Shown here piece after piece: positions 51,691 to 61,412 of a stretch of 64,000 nt of DNA. Source of the DNA: an uncultured Bacteroides sp. (lineage in GTDB: Bacteria; Bacteroidota; Bacteroidia; Bacteroidales; Bacteroidaceae); assembly GCA_900551445.1 (NCBI GenBank), contig URWA01000011.1, forward strand, positions 27,151 to 91,150, given 5' to 3'. A program made the translations under genes and the position numbers. Position 1 is the first letter of the stretch, and each line of letters starts with the position of its first letter. The notes under the pieces were generated by a model. It saw nothing but the letters and a program-made list of their open reading frames with translations, ran no database searches and was not told where the DNA came from.

Positions 51691-54600
51691 ATGAAACAGT
51701 ACAACAAGATTAACAACCTGGTTGGCTGGCTCACTTTTGCGGTGGCCGCATTTACTTACTGCATGACCATCGAACCGACAGCCAGCTTCTGGGACTGTCC
51801 GGAATTCATTACCACCGGATATAAGCTGGAAGTAGGACATCCTCCCGGCGCACCTTTCTTCATGCTGACCGCCAATCTGTTCAGTCAGTTTGCCAGTGAC
51901 CCTACACAAGTGGCCCGCATGGTCAATATCATGAGTGCCCTGATGAGTGCCGCATGTATCCTGTTCCTGTTCTGGAGCATCACCCATCTGGCCAAGAAAC
52001 TGATTTGCCCGGATGAGAACCAGATGACGACCGGCAAACTGATTGCCATCATGGGCTCCGGACTCGTAGGTGCCTTGGCTTATACGTGGAGTGATACCTT
52101 CTGGTTCAGTGCCGTGGAAGGAGAAGTATATGCATACTCCAGCTTGTTTACGGCCCTCGTTTTCTGGCTGATCCTGAAATGGGAGAACCGGGCAAACGAG
52201 CCTCACAGTGACCGCTGGCTGATTCTGATTGCCTACCTCACAGGGTTGTCCATCGGGGTACACCTGCTGAACCTGCTCTGTATTCCGGCCATTGTACTGG
52301 TATATTATTACAAGAAAAACCCCAATGCCAACCTGAAAGGCAGCCTGATTGCCCTGATTGGTTCCATGGTGCTGGTGGCGGTCGTACTTTACGGCATCGT
52401 GCCGGGCATCGTGAAAGTGGGCGGATGGTTTGAGCTGCTGTTTGTCAACGACTTCGGCATGCCTTTCAACACGGGTGTCATCATCTACATGATTATCCTG
52501 GCCGCAAGCATCATCTGGGGTGTATATGAAAGCTACACGGTGAAAAGCCGCAAGCGGATGAACATCTCTTTCCTCACCACGGTGGGTCTGCTGGGTATTC
52601 CGTTCTACGGACACGGATGGAGCAGCGTATTCATCGGTGTGATCGTGCTGGCTATTCTGGCCATCTACCTCTTCGCCAACCTCAGCGAGAAGTACCGTGT
52701 CAGTGCCCGTACGCTGAACACCAGCCTGCTGGCCATGATGATGATTGTAGTGGGCTATTCTTCGTATGCCGTCATCGTCATCCGCTCTTCGGCCAACACG
52801 CCGATGGACCAGAACTCTCCGGAGGATATCTTTACCCTGGGAGAATACCTGGGACGTGAGCAGTATGGTACCCGTCCGCTGTTCTACGGACAGACGTATG
52901 CTTCCAAACCGGCCTTGAAACCGACGGAAGGGGGCTGTGTGTACGACGTGGAAGAAGGTGCACCTGTCTACCAGCGGAAAGAAAAGGAACGCCCGGACGA
53001 AAAAGACAGCTACGAAATCGTACGTCACAAGACGGAATACAAATATGCGCAGAACATGTTGTTCCCGCGTATGTACAGCGACGTGCATGCACAGGCCTAC
53101 GAAGACTGGCTGGGCGGCGTGGAAGGACGTCAGGTGCCTTACGACCAGTGTGGCGAGATGATTATGGTCAAGATTCCGACCCAATGGGATAACATCAAGT
53201 TCTTCTTCATCTACCAGCTGAACTACATGTACTGGCGTTATTTCATGTGGAACTTCGCCGGACGTCAGAACGATATTCAGGGCCAGGGAGAAATTGAACA
53301 TGGCAACTGGATTACCGGTATCCCGTTCATCGACAAAATGCTGGTAGGCGATCAGTCTCTGCTTCCAAGCGAGCTGAAGAACAACAAGGGACACAATGTG
53401 TTCTACTGTCTGCCGCTGATTCTGGGACTCATCGGTCTGTTCTGGCAGGCTTACAGAGGCGAAAAAGGTATCCAGCAATTCTGGGTAGTCTTCTTCCTCT
53501 TCTTCATGACCGGACTGGCCATCGTGCTTTACCTGAACCAGACACCGCAACAGCCGCGTGAACGAGATTATGCGTATGCAGGTTCCTTCTATGCGTTCGC
53601 CATCTGGATTGGACTGGGAGTCGCTGCCATTGCGGAATATCTGAGCAAGAAAATCAACGAAAAGCCTGCGGCCATTCTGGCCAGCGTGGTATGTCTGCTG
53701 GTACCGATACAGATGGTCAGCCAGACTTGGGACGACCACGACCGCAGCGACCGCTATACCTGCCGTGATTTCGGACAGAACTACCTGAACTCCGTACCGG
53801 ACAAGGGACACCCGATTCTCTTCACCAACGGTGACAACGATACTTTCCCCTTGTGGTACAACCAGGAAACGGAAGGGGTGCGCACCGATGTACGTGTCTG
53901 CAACCTGAGTTACCTGCAGACCGACTGGTACATCGACCAGATGCGCCGTCCGGCTTATGATTCTCCGTCGGTACCTATCAACTGGGAGCGTATTGACTAT
54001 GTATCCGGCCACAACGAAGCCGTATATGTACGTCCGGATGCCATGCCTACGGTATTGGAATTCTACAAGAAGAACCCGGAAGAAGCTGCCAAGGAATTTG
54101 GAGACAACCCCTACGAGCTGAAGAACATTCTGGAACACTGGGTACGCTCACCGAAAGAAGACTTGCAGATGATTCCGACCGACAGTATCGTCATCAAGCT
54201 GGACAAGGAAGCCATCAAGCGCTCGGGTATGCTGACGCCTGATTCCATTCCAGACTATATGCACATTTCACTGAAAGGCAAACGGGTGTTATATAAGAGT
54301 GAGCTGATGATGCTGGAAATGCTGGCCAATACCAACTGGGAACGCCCGATGTACATGGCCATCACCGTAGGCTCGGAGAACCACCTGAACCTGACCAATA
54401 ACTTCATGCAAGAAGGATTGGCTTACCGTATCACTCCATTCAACAATGCACAGCTGGGAAGACAGATTGACAGTGAAAAGATGTACGACAACCTGATGCA
54501 TAAGTTCAAGTTCGGCGGCATCGACAACCCGAACATCTATCTGGATGAAACGGTGCTGCGCATGTGCGACACACACCGCCGCATGTTCGTGCAGCTGACC

Positions 54601-55023
54601 AGCCAGCTGATTAAGGAAGGCAAAAAGGACAAGGCCCTGAAGGCACTCGACTATTGCGAGAAGGTCATTCCTTCCACCACGGTGCCTCACGATTACGTGA
54701 TGAGCAGTTCCAAGGAAATGGCCGACAACTACCTGGCTCTGGGACAAACCCAGAAGGCAGAGAAGATTCTCAACGAACTGGCCAACAATGCGGTGGAATA
54801 TGCTACCTGGTACCTGAGCCTAGACGATACACGCTTTGCCAGCTCTTACGAGAACTGCATGCGTTATTTCTATATACTGGATGATGTGTGCAAGACCTTG
54901 GCTAACATCAAGGACAGCAAGACGGGAAAGGAAGTCGATTCTGCCTTGCATTACGCACAGAAGTTTGACCAGCTGTACAAATTGCTTGAACAACGGGTAG
55001 GAACCAGCAAACAGGCTCAGTAA
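51691..55023 (+). CDS. DUF2723 membrane protein, GT-C glycosyltransferase-like with TPR-like tail
   Basis: 1110 residues. Starts MKQYNKINNLVGWLTFAVAAFTYCMTIEPTASFWDCPEFI, the DUF2723 hallmark: the acidic Glu/Asp of the first periplasmic loop (SFWDCPEF) is where GT-C enzymes hold their catalytic acid. About 12 membrane segments occupy residues 1-340 and 560-700, with a soluble segment between. The C-terminal 400 residues are soluble (QMRRPAYDSPSVPINWE) and end in helical repeats (DKALKALDYCEKVIPS, GQTQKAEKILNELANNA). The domain is shared with eukaryotic TMEM260, a protein O-mannosyltransferase, so protein or lipid glycosylation at the inner membrane is the likely role. Promoter box TATCTTTG at 51647-51654. 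Confidence 0.85.
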   Translation: MKQYNKINNLVGWLTFAVAAFTYCMTIEPTASFWDCPEFITTGYKLEVGHPPGAPFFMLTANLFSQFASDPTQVARMVNIMSALMSAACILFLFWSITHLAKKLICPDENQMTTGKLIAIMGSGLVGALAYTWSDTFWFSAVEGEVYAYSSLFTALVFWLILKWENRANEPHSDRWLILIAYLTGLSIGVHLLNLLCIPAIVLVYYYKKNPNANLKGSLIALIGSMVLVAVVLYGIVPGIVKVGGWFELLFVNDFGMPFNTGVIIYMIILAASIIWGVYESYTVKSRKRMNISFLTTVGLLGIPFYGHGWSSVFIGVIVLAILAIYLFANLSEKYRVSARTLNTSLLAMMMIVVGYSSYAVIVIRSSANTPMDQNSPEDIFTLGEYLGREQYGTRPLFYGQTYASKPALKPTEGGCVYDVEEGAPVYQRKEKERPDEKDSYEIVRHKTEYKYAQNMLFPRMYSDVHAQAYEDWLGGVEGRQVPYDQCGEMIMVKIPTQWDNIKFFFIYQLNYMYWRYFMWNFAGRQNDIQGQGEIEHGNWITGIPFIDKMLVGDQSLLPSELKNNKGHNVFYCLPLILGLIGLFWQAYRGEKGIQQFWVVFFLFFMTGLAIVLYLNQTPQQPRERDYAYAGSFYAFAIWIGLGVAAIAEYLSKKINEKPAAILASVVCLLVPIQMVSQTWDDHDRSDRYTCRDFGQNYLNSVPDKGHPILFTNGDNDTFPLWYNQETEGVRTDVRVCNLSYLQTDWYIDQMRRPAYDSPSVPINWERIDYVSGHNEAVYVRPDAMPTVLEFYKKNPEEAAKEFGDNPYELKNILEHWVRSPKEDLQMIPTDSIVIKLDKEAIKRSGMLTPDSIPDYMHISLKGKRVLYKSELMMLEMLANTNWERPMYMAITVGSENHLNLTNNFMQEGLAYRITPFNNAQLGRQIDSEKMYDNLMHKFKFGGIDNPNIYLDETVLRMCDTHRRMFVQLTSQLIKEGKKDKALKALDYCEKVIPSTTVPHDYVMSSSKEMADNYLALGQTQKAEKILNELANNAVEYATWYLSLDDTRFASSYENCMRYFYILDDVCKTLANIKDSKTGKEVDSALHYAQKFDQLYKLLEQRVGTSKQAQ

Positions 55024-55052
55024 ACGTTACTGACAGCTGTAGCATCAGATAT

Positions 55053-55118
55053 AAAATGTCATTCTGGACGCAGCAAAAGATGATTCACCTTATGCTTGCT
55101 CCGGAATGACATTTTTTT
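55053..55118 (+). terminator. Terminator of the DUF2723 gene
   Basis: 12-bp stem AAAATGTCATTC (55053-55064) with GAATGACATTTT (55104-55115), a 39-base internal part that can fold further, and a seven-T run. Confidence 0.85.
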
Positions 55119-55164
55119 CGGCTGACTTCCGGATATTACACAACCTCTAAAAAACAACGAAAGC

Positions 55165-55776
55165 ATGTTCATTGAACAACCGCCCCAATTCATCCGTCTG
55201 TTGTATCCTAAGGCCTTATGGCGCATGGACAAGACCGAGAAATCGGTATATCTGACTTTCGACGACGGTCCGATACCCGACATCACGCCTTGGGTGCTCG
55301 ACTTGTTGGACAAATACCACATAAAAGCCACTTTCTTCATGGTGGGCGACAACGTACGGAAACATCCGAAGGAATTCCAGATGGTGGTGGAACGAGGACA
55401 CCGTATCGGCAACCATACGTTCAACCACATACGGGGATTTGAGTTCCTGAGCCGGAATTACCTGGCCAATACGGACAAGGCCAACGCTTACCTTCAGACG
55501 AACCTCTTCCGCCCTCCTCACGGCCACATGCGCTGGATGCAGTATCATGTGCTGAAAAAGAAATATCAGATTGTGATGTGGGACCTGGTGACCCGGGATT
55601 ACAGCAAGCGCCTCAACGGTCCGCAAGTATTCGAAAAGGTCAAGAAATATGCCCGAAACGGCTCCATTATTACATTTCACGACTCCTTGAAGTCGGAAAA
55701 CAACCTCAAATATGCCCTTCCCCGTTCCATTGAATGGCTCTTGAAGGAGGGATACGAATTTAAGGTATTTCCCTGA
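55165..55776 (+). CDS. Polysaccharide deacetylase (NodB/CE4 family)
   Basis: 203 residues. NodB motifs in order: TFDDGP (31-36), HTFNH metal-binding histidines (about 83-87), RPPHGH (about 113-118), MWDLVTRDYS, and ITFHDS near 168. The set matches metal-dependent N- or O-deacetylases of peptidoglycan or other polysaccharides. There is no signal peptide and the N-terminus MFIEQPPQFIRLLYPKALWRM is hydrophobic only in part, so location is uncertain. A single gene between two terminators. Confidence 0.9.
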   Translation: MFIEQPPQFIRLLYPKALWRMDKTEKSVYLTFDDGPIPDITPWVLDLLDKYHIKATFFMVGDNVRKHPKEFQMVVERGHRIGNHTFNHIRGFEFLSRNYLANTDKANAYLQTNLFRPPHGHMRWMQYHVLKKKYQIVMWDLVTRDYSKRLNGPQVFEKVKKYARNGSIITFHDSLKSENNLKYALPRSIEWLLKEGYEFKVFP

Positions 55777-55782
55777 TACAGA

Positions 55783-55826
55783 AAAAGCGCAAGGCAAACC
55801 TCCACGTTTACCCTGCGCTTTTTTAT
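55783..55826. terminator. Bidirectional terminator between the deacetylase and DUF4861 genes
   Basis: AAAAGCGCA (55783-55791) pairs with TGCGCTTTTT (55814-55823); T runs on both strands. Confidence 0.85.
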
Positions 55827-55855
55827 GTTTGTTTCTTCCGAATAACGACAGTCTC

Positions 55856-57085
55856 TTATTTCTGAATGGTTACCGTCAACGGATTACGTACCTTCTGTGC
55901 ATAGTCTTTCAGGTAGTTGTTCCAGTCGTCGGCTTTCGGGAAACCGTACTTGCTCCATCCGGAACCCCAGTAATACACGAATTCATTACCCGGTTCATAA
56001 TTGCAGATACCCAGCACATGTCCCAAGGCATCGCCTACAGGCTTGTCGAACAGTTTTACGCAAGTCTGTACTGCTTCAGGGAACACGGCACCTACATATA
56101 CAATCCCGTTGTCAGAGTTAGGTTCTGTGGTCGGGTCGGCATAAGCAATATAACCTGCAGAAGCATCATACGCATAGCCTTTCGGATTGGCCGCATGCAA
56201 TACCAGACCTGCAGCTACAGGGGTAGCTTGGGTGAGATAATCATAAGTCACTGTGGTTTTATTCAGCTGAGACCCCTTATCCAACTGGATGATACGGGTT
56301 TCTATCACATTCGAGTCATTCTTTACCACCAACGGATTGAACACCAGTTTGACCGTGAAACGCAGCGGTCCGTTATCCAGAATCTCATAATCCTTGTAGC
56401 AATAAGGATAGACAATCGTGGAATCCGGCATCAACGCAGCCGTTCCGCCTCCCAGCGTAGGACCTACCGCATAACAGTCCATTCCGTTACCATGGTCTAC
56501 ATGATAAGTAATCGTACGTCGCAAGCTGTCTGCAGATTCCGTTTTACCAGCTTCCCGCAACGCATTAATTTGTGCCCAAGCCACGGAATCCAGTTCCATG
56601 GCATAGCGGTCTTCTACGACCAAATCCTCTACACTCTTGGTAAACACATCATAACCATAGGCTTTCTCCCCGCTTCTTTGCAAGGCCGGACCGTATGCAC
56701 GGTAAGCCGCACGGTCGTTTTCCCAGGCAATATCGTCCAAACGTTCCGGGTAATAACGGCCATATACCACCGCATTCACAATGGCAGGCGTACCTTGCTG
56801 TATGGTATAATTCACAGAAGCATTGGAGGCTATAGAGACAGGGAATATCACCTTGTCATCGTAAGTGAGCTGATAAGGCACTTCCTGCGCTTTTTCATCA
56901 TAAATAACAAACTGGGCAGTGTCGGATAGGTTCAACTGCTTATAAATATCGTCTACAGAGACTTCTACCATCTCTCCTGTCCGTTCCATACCCAAAGGAT
57001 TCGAAATTGTCACTGTGACAGATTCTGATTTGCTACATCCAGCCAGCAACGCGATTGCGGCCACAGCAAATAAAGTCTTTCTCAT
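55856..57085 (-). CDS. DUF4861 lipoprotein
   Basis: 409 residues. Lipobox LLAGC (Cys17), so membrane-anchored. Body is beta-rich with SVTVTISNPLGMERTGEMVEV, RAAYRAYGPALQRSGEKAYGYDVFTKS, HVDHGNGMDCYAVGPTLGGGTAAL, NEFVYYWGSGWSKYGFP. DUF4861 proteins occur beside uronate-processing genes in many Bacteroidota and may be sugar-acid lyases or epimerases; none is characterised to my knowledge. It follows the SDR gene with an intrinsic terminator between the two, so it is probably expressed less than the SDR. Confidence 0.8.
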   Translation of the reverse strand: MRKTLFAVAAIALLAGCSKSESVTVTISNPLGMERTGEMVEVSVDDIYKQLNLSDTAQFVIYDEKAQEVPYQLTYDDKVIFPVSIASNASVNYTIQQGTPAIVNAVVYGRYYPERLDDIAWENDRAAYRAYGPALQRSGEKAYGYDVFTKSVEDLVVEDRYAMELDSVAWAQINALREAGKTESADSLRRTITYHVDHGNGMDCYAVGPTLGGGTAALMPDSTIVYPYCYKDYEILDNGPLRFTVKLVFNPLVVKNDSNVIETRIIQLDKGSQLNKTTVTYDYLTQATPVAAGLVLHAANPKGYAYDASAGYIAYADPTTEPNSDNGIVYVGAVFPEAVQTCVKLFDKPVGDALGHVLGICNYEPGNEFVYYWGSGWSKYGFPKADDWNNYLKDYAQKVRNPLTVTIQK

Positions 57086-57111
57086 AATATTATCTTTTCC
57101 TGTTTATTAAC

Positions 57112-57151
57112 AAAAAATCATCCTGAGAAAGAATCTTCCTCCCCAGGATGA
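57112..57151 (-). terminator. Terminator between SDR and DUF4861 genes
   Basis: 8-bp stem TCATCCTG (57118-57125) with CAGGATGA (57144-57151); T tracts on both strands. It lies 27 bases before the DUF4861 start, so that gene needs read-through. Confidence 0.75.
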
Positions 57152-57184
57152 CTTTTTTTATTTTCGATACAAAAACACTGTCAC

Positions 57185-57979
57185 TTATTTAGGCTGTTTG
57201 CCGATGTAAGCCAGGATACCACCGTCTACATACAATACGTGACCGTTTACGAAGTTAGATGCGTCAGAAGCCAGGAATACGGCAGGACCCATCAAATCTT
57301 CCGGAGTTCCCCAACGGGCAGCCGGAGTTTTAGCCACGATGAATGCATCAAACGGATGACGAGAACCGTCAGCCTGACGTTCACGCAACGGAGCGGTCTG
57401 CGGAGTAGCGATGTAACCCGGGCCGATACCGTTACACTGGATGTTGAATTCACCATATTCAGAAGCGATGTTACGAGTCAACATCTTCAAACCACCTTTG
57501 GCAGCAGCGTATGCAGAAACTGTTTCACGACCCAGTTCACTCATCATAGAGCAGATGTTGATAATCTTTCCGTGACCTTTCTTAATCATGCTAGGAATAA
57601 CAGCTTTAGATACGATGAACGGAGCGTTCAAGTCTACATCAATAACCTGACGGAACTGTTCAGCAGTCATGTCACACATCGGGATACGTTTGATGATACC
57701 GGCATTGTTTACCAGAATATCAATTACACCCACTTCTTTTTCTACCTGTGCAATGAATGCATTGACTGCAGCTTCATTGGTTACATCGCATACATAACCG
57801 TGTGCATTGATACCTTTTTCTTTATAAGCAGCCAGACCTTTGTCAACCAGTTCCTGTTTGATATCATTAAACACGATAGTTGCACCAGCTTGCGCAAAGG
57901 CTGTAGCAATAGCAAAACCGATACCGTAAGAAGCACCTGTTACGAGGGCTACCTTACCTTCAAGTGAAAAGTTTACCAT
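57185..57979 (-). CDS. SDR oxidoreductase, gluconate 5-dehydrogenase/KduD type
   Basis: 264 residues from the ATG at 57979 (MVNFSLEGKVALVTGASYG); the upstream in-frame extension is unlike the family and overlaps the -10 to -50 region. NAD(P) motif TGASYGIG (14-21), NNAG, and the catalytic set Ser-Tyr-Lys in ISICSMMSELGRETVSAYAAAKGG-type text (CSMMSELGRETVSAYAAAKG). C-terminal GHVLYVDGGILAYIGKQP. This matches proteins called gluconate 5-dehydrogenase or 2-dehydro-3-deoxy-D-gluconate 5-dehydrogenase. Neighbouring DUF4861 supports a sugar-acid pathway. A TATTTTTG box is at 58079-58072. Confidence 0.85.
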   Translation of the reverse strand: MVNFSLEGKVALVTGASYGIGFAIATAFAQAGATIVFNDIKQELVDKGLAAYKEKGINAHGYVCDVTNEAAVNAFIAQVEKEVGVIDILVNNAGIIKRIPMCDMTAEQFRQVIDVDLNAPFIVSKAVIPSMIKKGHGKIINICSMMSELGRETVSAYAAAKGGLKMLTRNIASEYGEFNIQCNGIGPGYIATPQTAPLRERQADGSRHPFDAFIVAKTPAARWGTPEDLMGPAVFLASDASNFVNGHVLYVDGGILAYIGKQPK

Positions 57980-58196
57980 AATAATTATAATTTTAAATTC
58001 ACTCGTCATTTTCTGCAAAACAGAAAACGACATTTTATTTTATTACTTCAAATTCTTTCTCTCTACGCACACAAAAATACTAAAGTCACCTGAATTTGAT
58101 ATACAATATTTGTTCACAAAACCTATAAAATCGTGTTATTTCTCGGTTTTTTTCCTCTTTTTTTCAATACAAATACGTTTCAAACTCATTTTCTAC

Positions 58197-59612
58197 TCAG
58201 TTTTTCTGTATCAATAACTCGCAAATCTTATCCTGCAAATTACGTGCCTGACGAGGCTTCAATATATTTTGATTAATAATGACAAAAGAAATTTTGTGCC
58301 CGTTAACGGCTGTCAAATAACCAGCCAGTGAAGAAATCCCGGTCACTGTACCCGTCTTGGCTCTTACATTTCGGAAAGCCTTGCCGCTCCTCATCCTTCC
58401 TTTCAGCGTACCGTCCACTCCCGCCACGGGCAGACAGTCATAGAAAAGGCGGTATATATCCGGATGTCGGTACGCATAATTCAAATAGGCCAGAATCAAA
58501 CGGGGAGAAACATAATTATACAAGGAAACCCCGCTCCCGTCCACTATCCGGTAATTTTCGGGGTCATATCCAAGTGAATGGCGCATAAACCGCTCTATCA
58601 CCTTCTGGCAGTCTTCAAAAGAAAGGTGTGAGGCATGCTTGCCATTCATCCGTCCCAACTGACGAAATAACGCCTCGGCCGACAAATTGTCACTCTCTTT
58701 CAATGCACGCTTCAACACGATTTCCAGCGGACGACGACACGTATAAACCCATTTCGCACTATCCGGAGCTTCCATAAAGAAAATACTGTCTTTCGACACA
58801 GACAGCCCTTCTTTCTTGAGCTTATAACAGAATGTATCCATGAAAAACCGTTTGGAATCGTACATATTCAAGGTTCTTTTCCGCACAGAAGATACGCAAC
58901 CGGAAATATCAATCGTATTGCCGTTCACCAGCCAGTCACGCGTAATTTTCAAACGTCCGGCATCCGGACGCAGACTGACGGAACGGTTGTTCAACTGATA
59001 ATAATCCGATTCCGGAGTGACTTCCACCTTTCCCGCCTGGCCTCTGGAAGAAGGAGAGACTTTAATGTCCACACATCCTCTGTTCAGCATCAACGGTGAC
59101 AGATAGGGTTGAAAGGACTCCGGTGTGTCGTCCCACGACCAGCCGGATCCCCAATACAGGGAGTCCATCAAAGACACATCTCCCACCAGCTTTCCGGAAA
59201 TAGTCCGTATGCCTGCCTCTTGGACGGCCCGGACCAGAAAATCCATATCCAGGTCCATAAATTCCGGATCGAAACCTCCTTTTACATACAGGTTTCCCTT
59301 CAGAATACCGTTTTTTATGACTCCATCATACGAAAGTGTGGTTTGAAACTGATACTCACTGCCCAATACATTCAATGCAGTTACCGCTGTCACCACCTTC
59401 TCGATGGAAGCTGGGCGGTATAATTTATCTGCCTGATGTGCATAAAGTTCCTTTCCTGTAGTCAAATCGTGGACCACAATGCCCACTTCCGAAGTTTTCA
59501 ACAAGGGGTCGGAAGTTATCAACTTATCCAGCTTATCTGTCAATGAAGCCTGTGCATAGATACTTCCTACCCAGAAGCACAAAAAAAACAATAGTCCGTT
59601 TATCCGTTTCAT
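58197..59612 (-). CDS. dacB: D-alanyl-D-alanine carboxypeptidase/endopeptidase (PBP4, DacB)
   Basis: 471 residues with a signal peptide (cleavage after YAQ, about 21). Class C penicillin-binding motifs: SIEK (Ser69, Lys72) in LYRPASIEKVV, SDN in ALKESDNLSAEAL, and KTG in RAKTGTVTGISSLAGY. It trims or opens peptidoglycan cross-links in the periplasm. Last gene of an apparent operon with the two small membrane proteins and lpdA; 13 bases after lpdA. No terminator is obvious in the 217 bases to the SDR gene. Confidence 0.93.
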   Translation of the reverse strand: MKRINGLLFFLCFWVGSIYAQASLTDKLDKLITSDPLLKTSEVGIVVHDLTTGKELYAHQADKLYRPASIEKVVTAVTALNVLGSEYQFQTTLSYDGVIKNGILKGNLYVKGGFDPEFMDLDMDFLVRAVQEAGIRTISGKLVGDVSLMDSLYWGSGWSWDDTPESFQPYLSPLMLNRGCVDIKVSPSSRGQAGKVEVTPESDYYQLNNRSVSLRPDAGRLKITRDWLVNGNTIDISGCVSSVRKRTLNMYDSKRFFMDTFCYKLKKEGLSVSKDSIFFMEAPDSAKWVYTCRRPLEIVLKRALKESDNLSAEALFRQLGRMNGKHASHLSFEDCQKVIERFMRHSLGYDPENYRIVDGSGVSLYNYVSPRLILAYLNYAYRHPDIYRLFYDCLPVAGVDGTLKGRMRSGKAFRNVRAKTGTVTGISSLAGYLTAVNGHKISFVIINQNILKPRQARNLQDKICELLIQKN

Positions 59613-59625
59613 CTATTCCATTGAT

Positions 59626-60966
59626 TTATAACTCGCGAAACAGTTCGCCCACCGTGGGATGTGGAAAAACATACTTTTTCCATTCCGACAGCTTGCGCCT
59701 GTCTTCTATCATCATCCCTGCCTGGACAATCAGTTCAGAAGCTGGATTTCCAAGCAAATGTACACCTAAAATCTCGTCGTCCTCTCCTACCAGAACTTTG
59801 CAAACGCCATTCACTCCTTCATTTTCGGCCACGAAACGACCAGAATAAGCCGCCGGCAAACGAACGACACGATAAGCACGTCCTTCACGCGCCAAAGCTT
59901 CTTCCGTAAGGCCTACCGAAGCAACTTCCGGATTGGTATAGACCACTCCCGGAATAGCCCGGTAACTCATGGTGTCTTTCTCACCCAAAATATGATGTAC
60001 CGCCACTTCTGACTCCCGCACCGCCGTATGAGCCAGCAAAGAAACTCCGTTCAAATCTCCACAGACATAAACACCCGGCACAGAAGACTGAAGATGTTCA
60101 TCTACCTTCACCATACCCCGGGGAGTCAGTTCCAAATGCAGGTTTTCCAATCCGAAACCGGTCATCACAGGCCGACGTCCGACGCTCATCAACAGTTTTT
60201 GTGCGCATACCGCTCCTTCTTCTCCGTCGTGTACATATTTTACTTCTATCCCTTCTTCTGTCCGGCCAACTCCGGTCACCTGCGTATTCAACAGGAAATT
60301 AACCCCTCTCTTGGCGTAATCGGCCCGCAAAAGTCCGGACAATTCCTTGTCTATTCCTCCTAGAATCTCATCCATCATTTCGATGACGGTTACTTTCGTG
60401 CCCAGACTATGGAAGAAAGAAGCAAACTCCATACCAATCACTCCGCCCCCTACAATCACCAGTGAAGAAGGCAACTCCTTATTATCCAAAGCCTCCCGGT
60501 GCGTCCAGTAATCTACCGTATCAAGTCCCGGAATGGAAGGTACAAAAGCCGCACTTCCCGTACAAAGCATCAGATGTTCACAGGTATAGGTTTCTTCTCC
60601 ACAACGGACTGTATGTGCATCCTGCACGTAAGCCTCTCCCTGTACCAGTGTCACCTGCTGAGCCGTCAGCTTTGCCTTGATACCCAATACCAGCTTTCTT
60701 ACCACCTTTGCCTTTCGGGAAATCACCTTTCCCAAATCGACCGACACCTCTTTCACATTGACGCCATACTTGGAAGCATGCATCGCCGTATCATGCACTT
60801 TGGCCGAATATAACAATGTTTTAGTAGGAATACATCCCTCGTTCAAGCAGACTCCTCCCACATTGTTCTTTTCAAACAAAACTACGCTCAGCCCTGCCTT
60901 TCCTGCCACTTCCGCCGCAGTATATCCTGCCGGACCTCCACCAATGATTGCCAGTTGATACTTCAT
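59626..60966 (-). CDS. lpdA: Dihydrolipoyl dehydrogenase
   Basis: 446 residues, cytosolic flavoprotein (E3 of 2-oxoacid dehydrogenase or glycine cleavage complexes). FAD motif IIGGGPAGYTAAEVA (7-21), redox pair GGVCLNEGCIPTK (Cys40, Cys45), NAD motif VIVGGGVIGMEFASFF, second FAD motif VYVCGDLNG, and C-terminal FPHPTVGELF with the catalytic His. No E1 or E2 gene is near. 22 bases after the previous gene. Confidence 0.93.
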   Translation of the reverse strand: MKYQLAIIGGGPAGYTAAEVAGKAGLSVVLFEKNNVGGVCLNEGCIPTKTLLYSAKVHDTAMHASKYGVNVKEVSVDLGKVISRKAKVVRKLVLGIKAKLTAQQVTLVQGEAYVQDAHTVRCGEETYTCEHLMLCTGSAAFVPSIPGLDTVDYWTHREALDNKELPSSLVIVGGGVIGMEFASFFHSLGTKVTVIEMMDEILGGIDKELSGLLRADYAKRGVNFLLNTQVTGVGRTEEGIEVKYVHDGEEGAVCAQKLLMSVGRRPVMTGFGLENLHLELTPRGMVKVDEHLQSSVPGVYVCGDLNGVSLLAHTAVRESEVAVHHILGEKDTMSYRAIPGVVYTNPEVASVGLTEEALAREGRAYRVVRLPAAYSGRFVAENEGVNGVCKVLVGEDDEILGVHLLGNPASELIVQAGMMIEDRRKLSEWKKYVFPHPTVGELFREL

Positions 60967-60988
60967 ACGTTTTTAAATTACAGGATGA

Positions 60989-61381
60989 TTATTCTTCACG
61001 ATAGTCCGCATGTGGATTGCGCTCTTTCGCACATGCCAGAAAACCTTTCAAATCCGCCGGATCAAAATTAAGGAATCCTTTGGTATAATATACTGTCACC
61101 CGGCCTTTCAACAAAGAATCCTTTTTCCGCAACACAATCCGCATGACACCGTATGCCTTGATACTTCCGCTAAATCCCCTTTTCAACCAGATATCACCGT
61201 TTTCCTGCACCAGGATGCGAGTCATCTGCTCGTCTATCAATAAAAGTACAGGAAGTACAATCGGTGAAAGATTCCAGTAATTTTCAGTGTGCAACGCCAT
61301 CAACACGATGGCCACAATCACAATGATGACCCCTAGCCACACTTTAAAAGGGGTTCTGCGGATTTTAAATTCACGTACCAT
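60989..61381 (-). CDS. Small membrane protein with PH-like domain, second of a pair
   Basis: 130 residues. Two N-terminal membrane helices (about 15-32, 37-50), then a beta-rich soluble domain (DEQMTRILVQENGDIWLKRGFSGSIKAYGVMRIVLRK, GRVTVYYTKGFLNFDPADLKGFLACAKERN). The layout matches bacterial PH-domain proteins (bPH_2), in which the cytosolic face carries the PH fold. Its partner gene 32 bases upstream has the same layout. Function unknown. Confidence 0.7.
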   Translation of the reverse strand: MVREFKIRRTPFKVWLGVIIVIVAIVLMALHTENYWNLSPIVLPVLLLIDEQMTRILVQENGDIWLKRGFSGSIKAYGVMRIVLRKKDSLLKGRVTVYYTKGFLNFDPADLKGFLACAKERNPHADYREE

Positions 61382-61412
61382 AGTATTTTTTCTTCAGTTA
61401 ATAAAAATAGTC

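Noticed and set aside
51667..54138. 823-residue open frame on the minus strand
   Set aside because: It lies antisense to the DUF2723 gene, shares its third-position bias, lacks any domain, signal or promoter, and its composition (His/Val/Gln-rich) is typical of a shadow frame.
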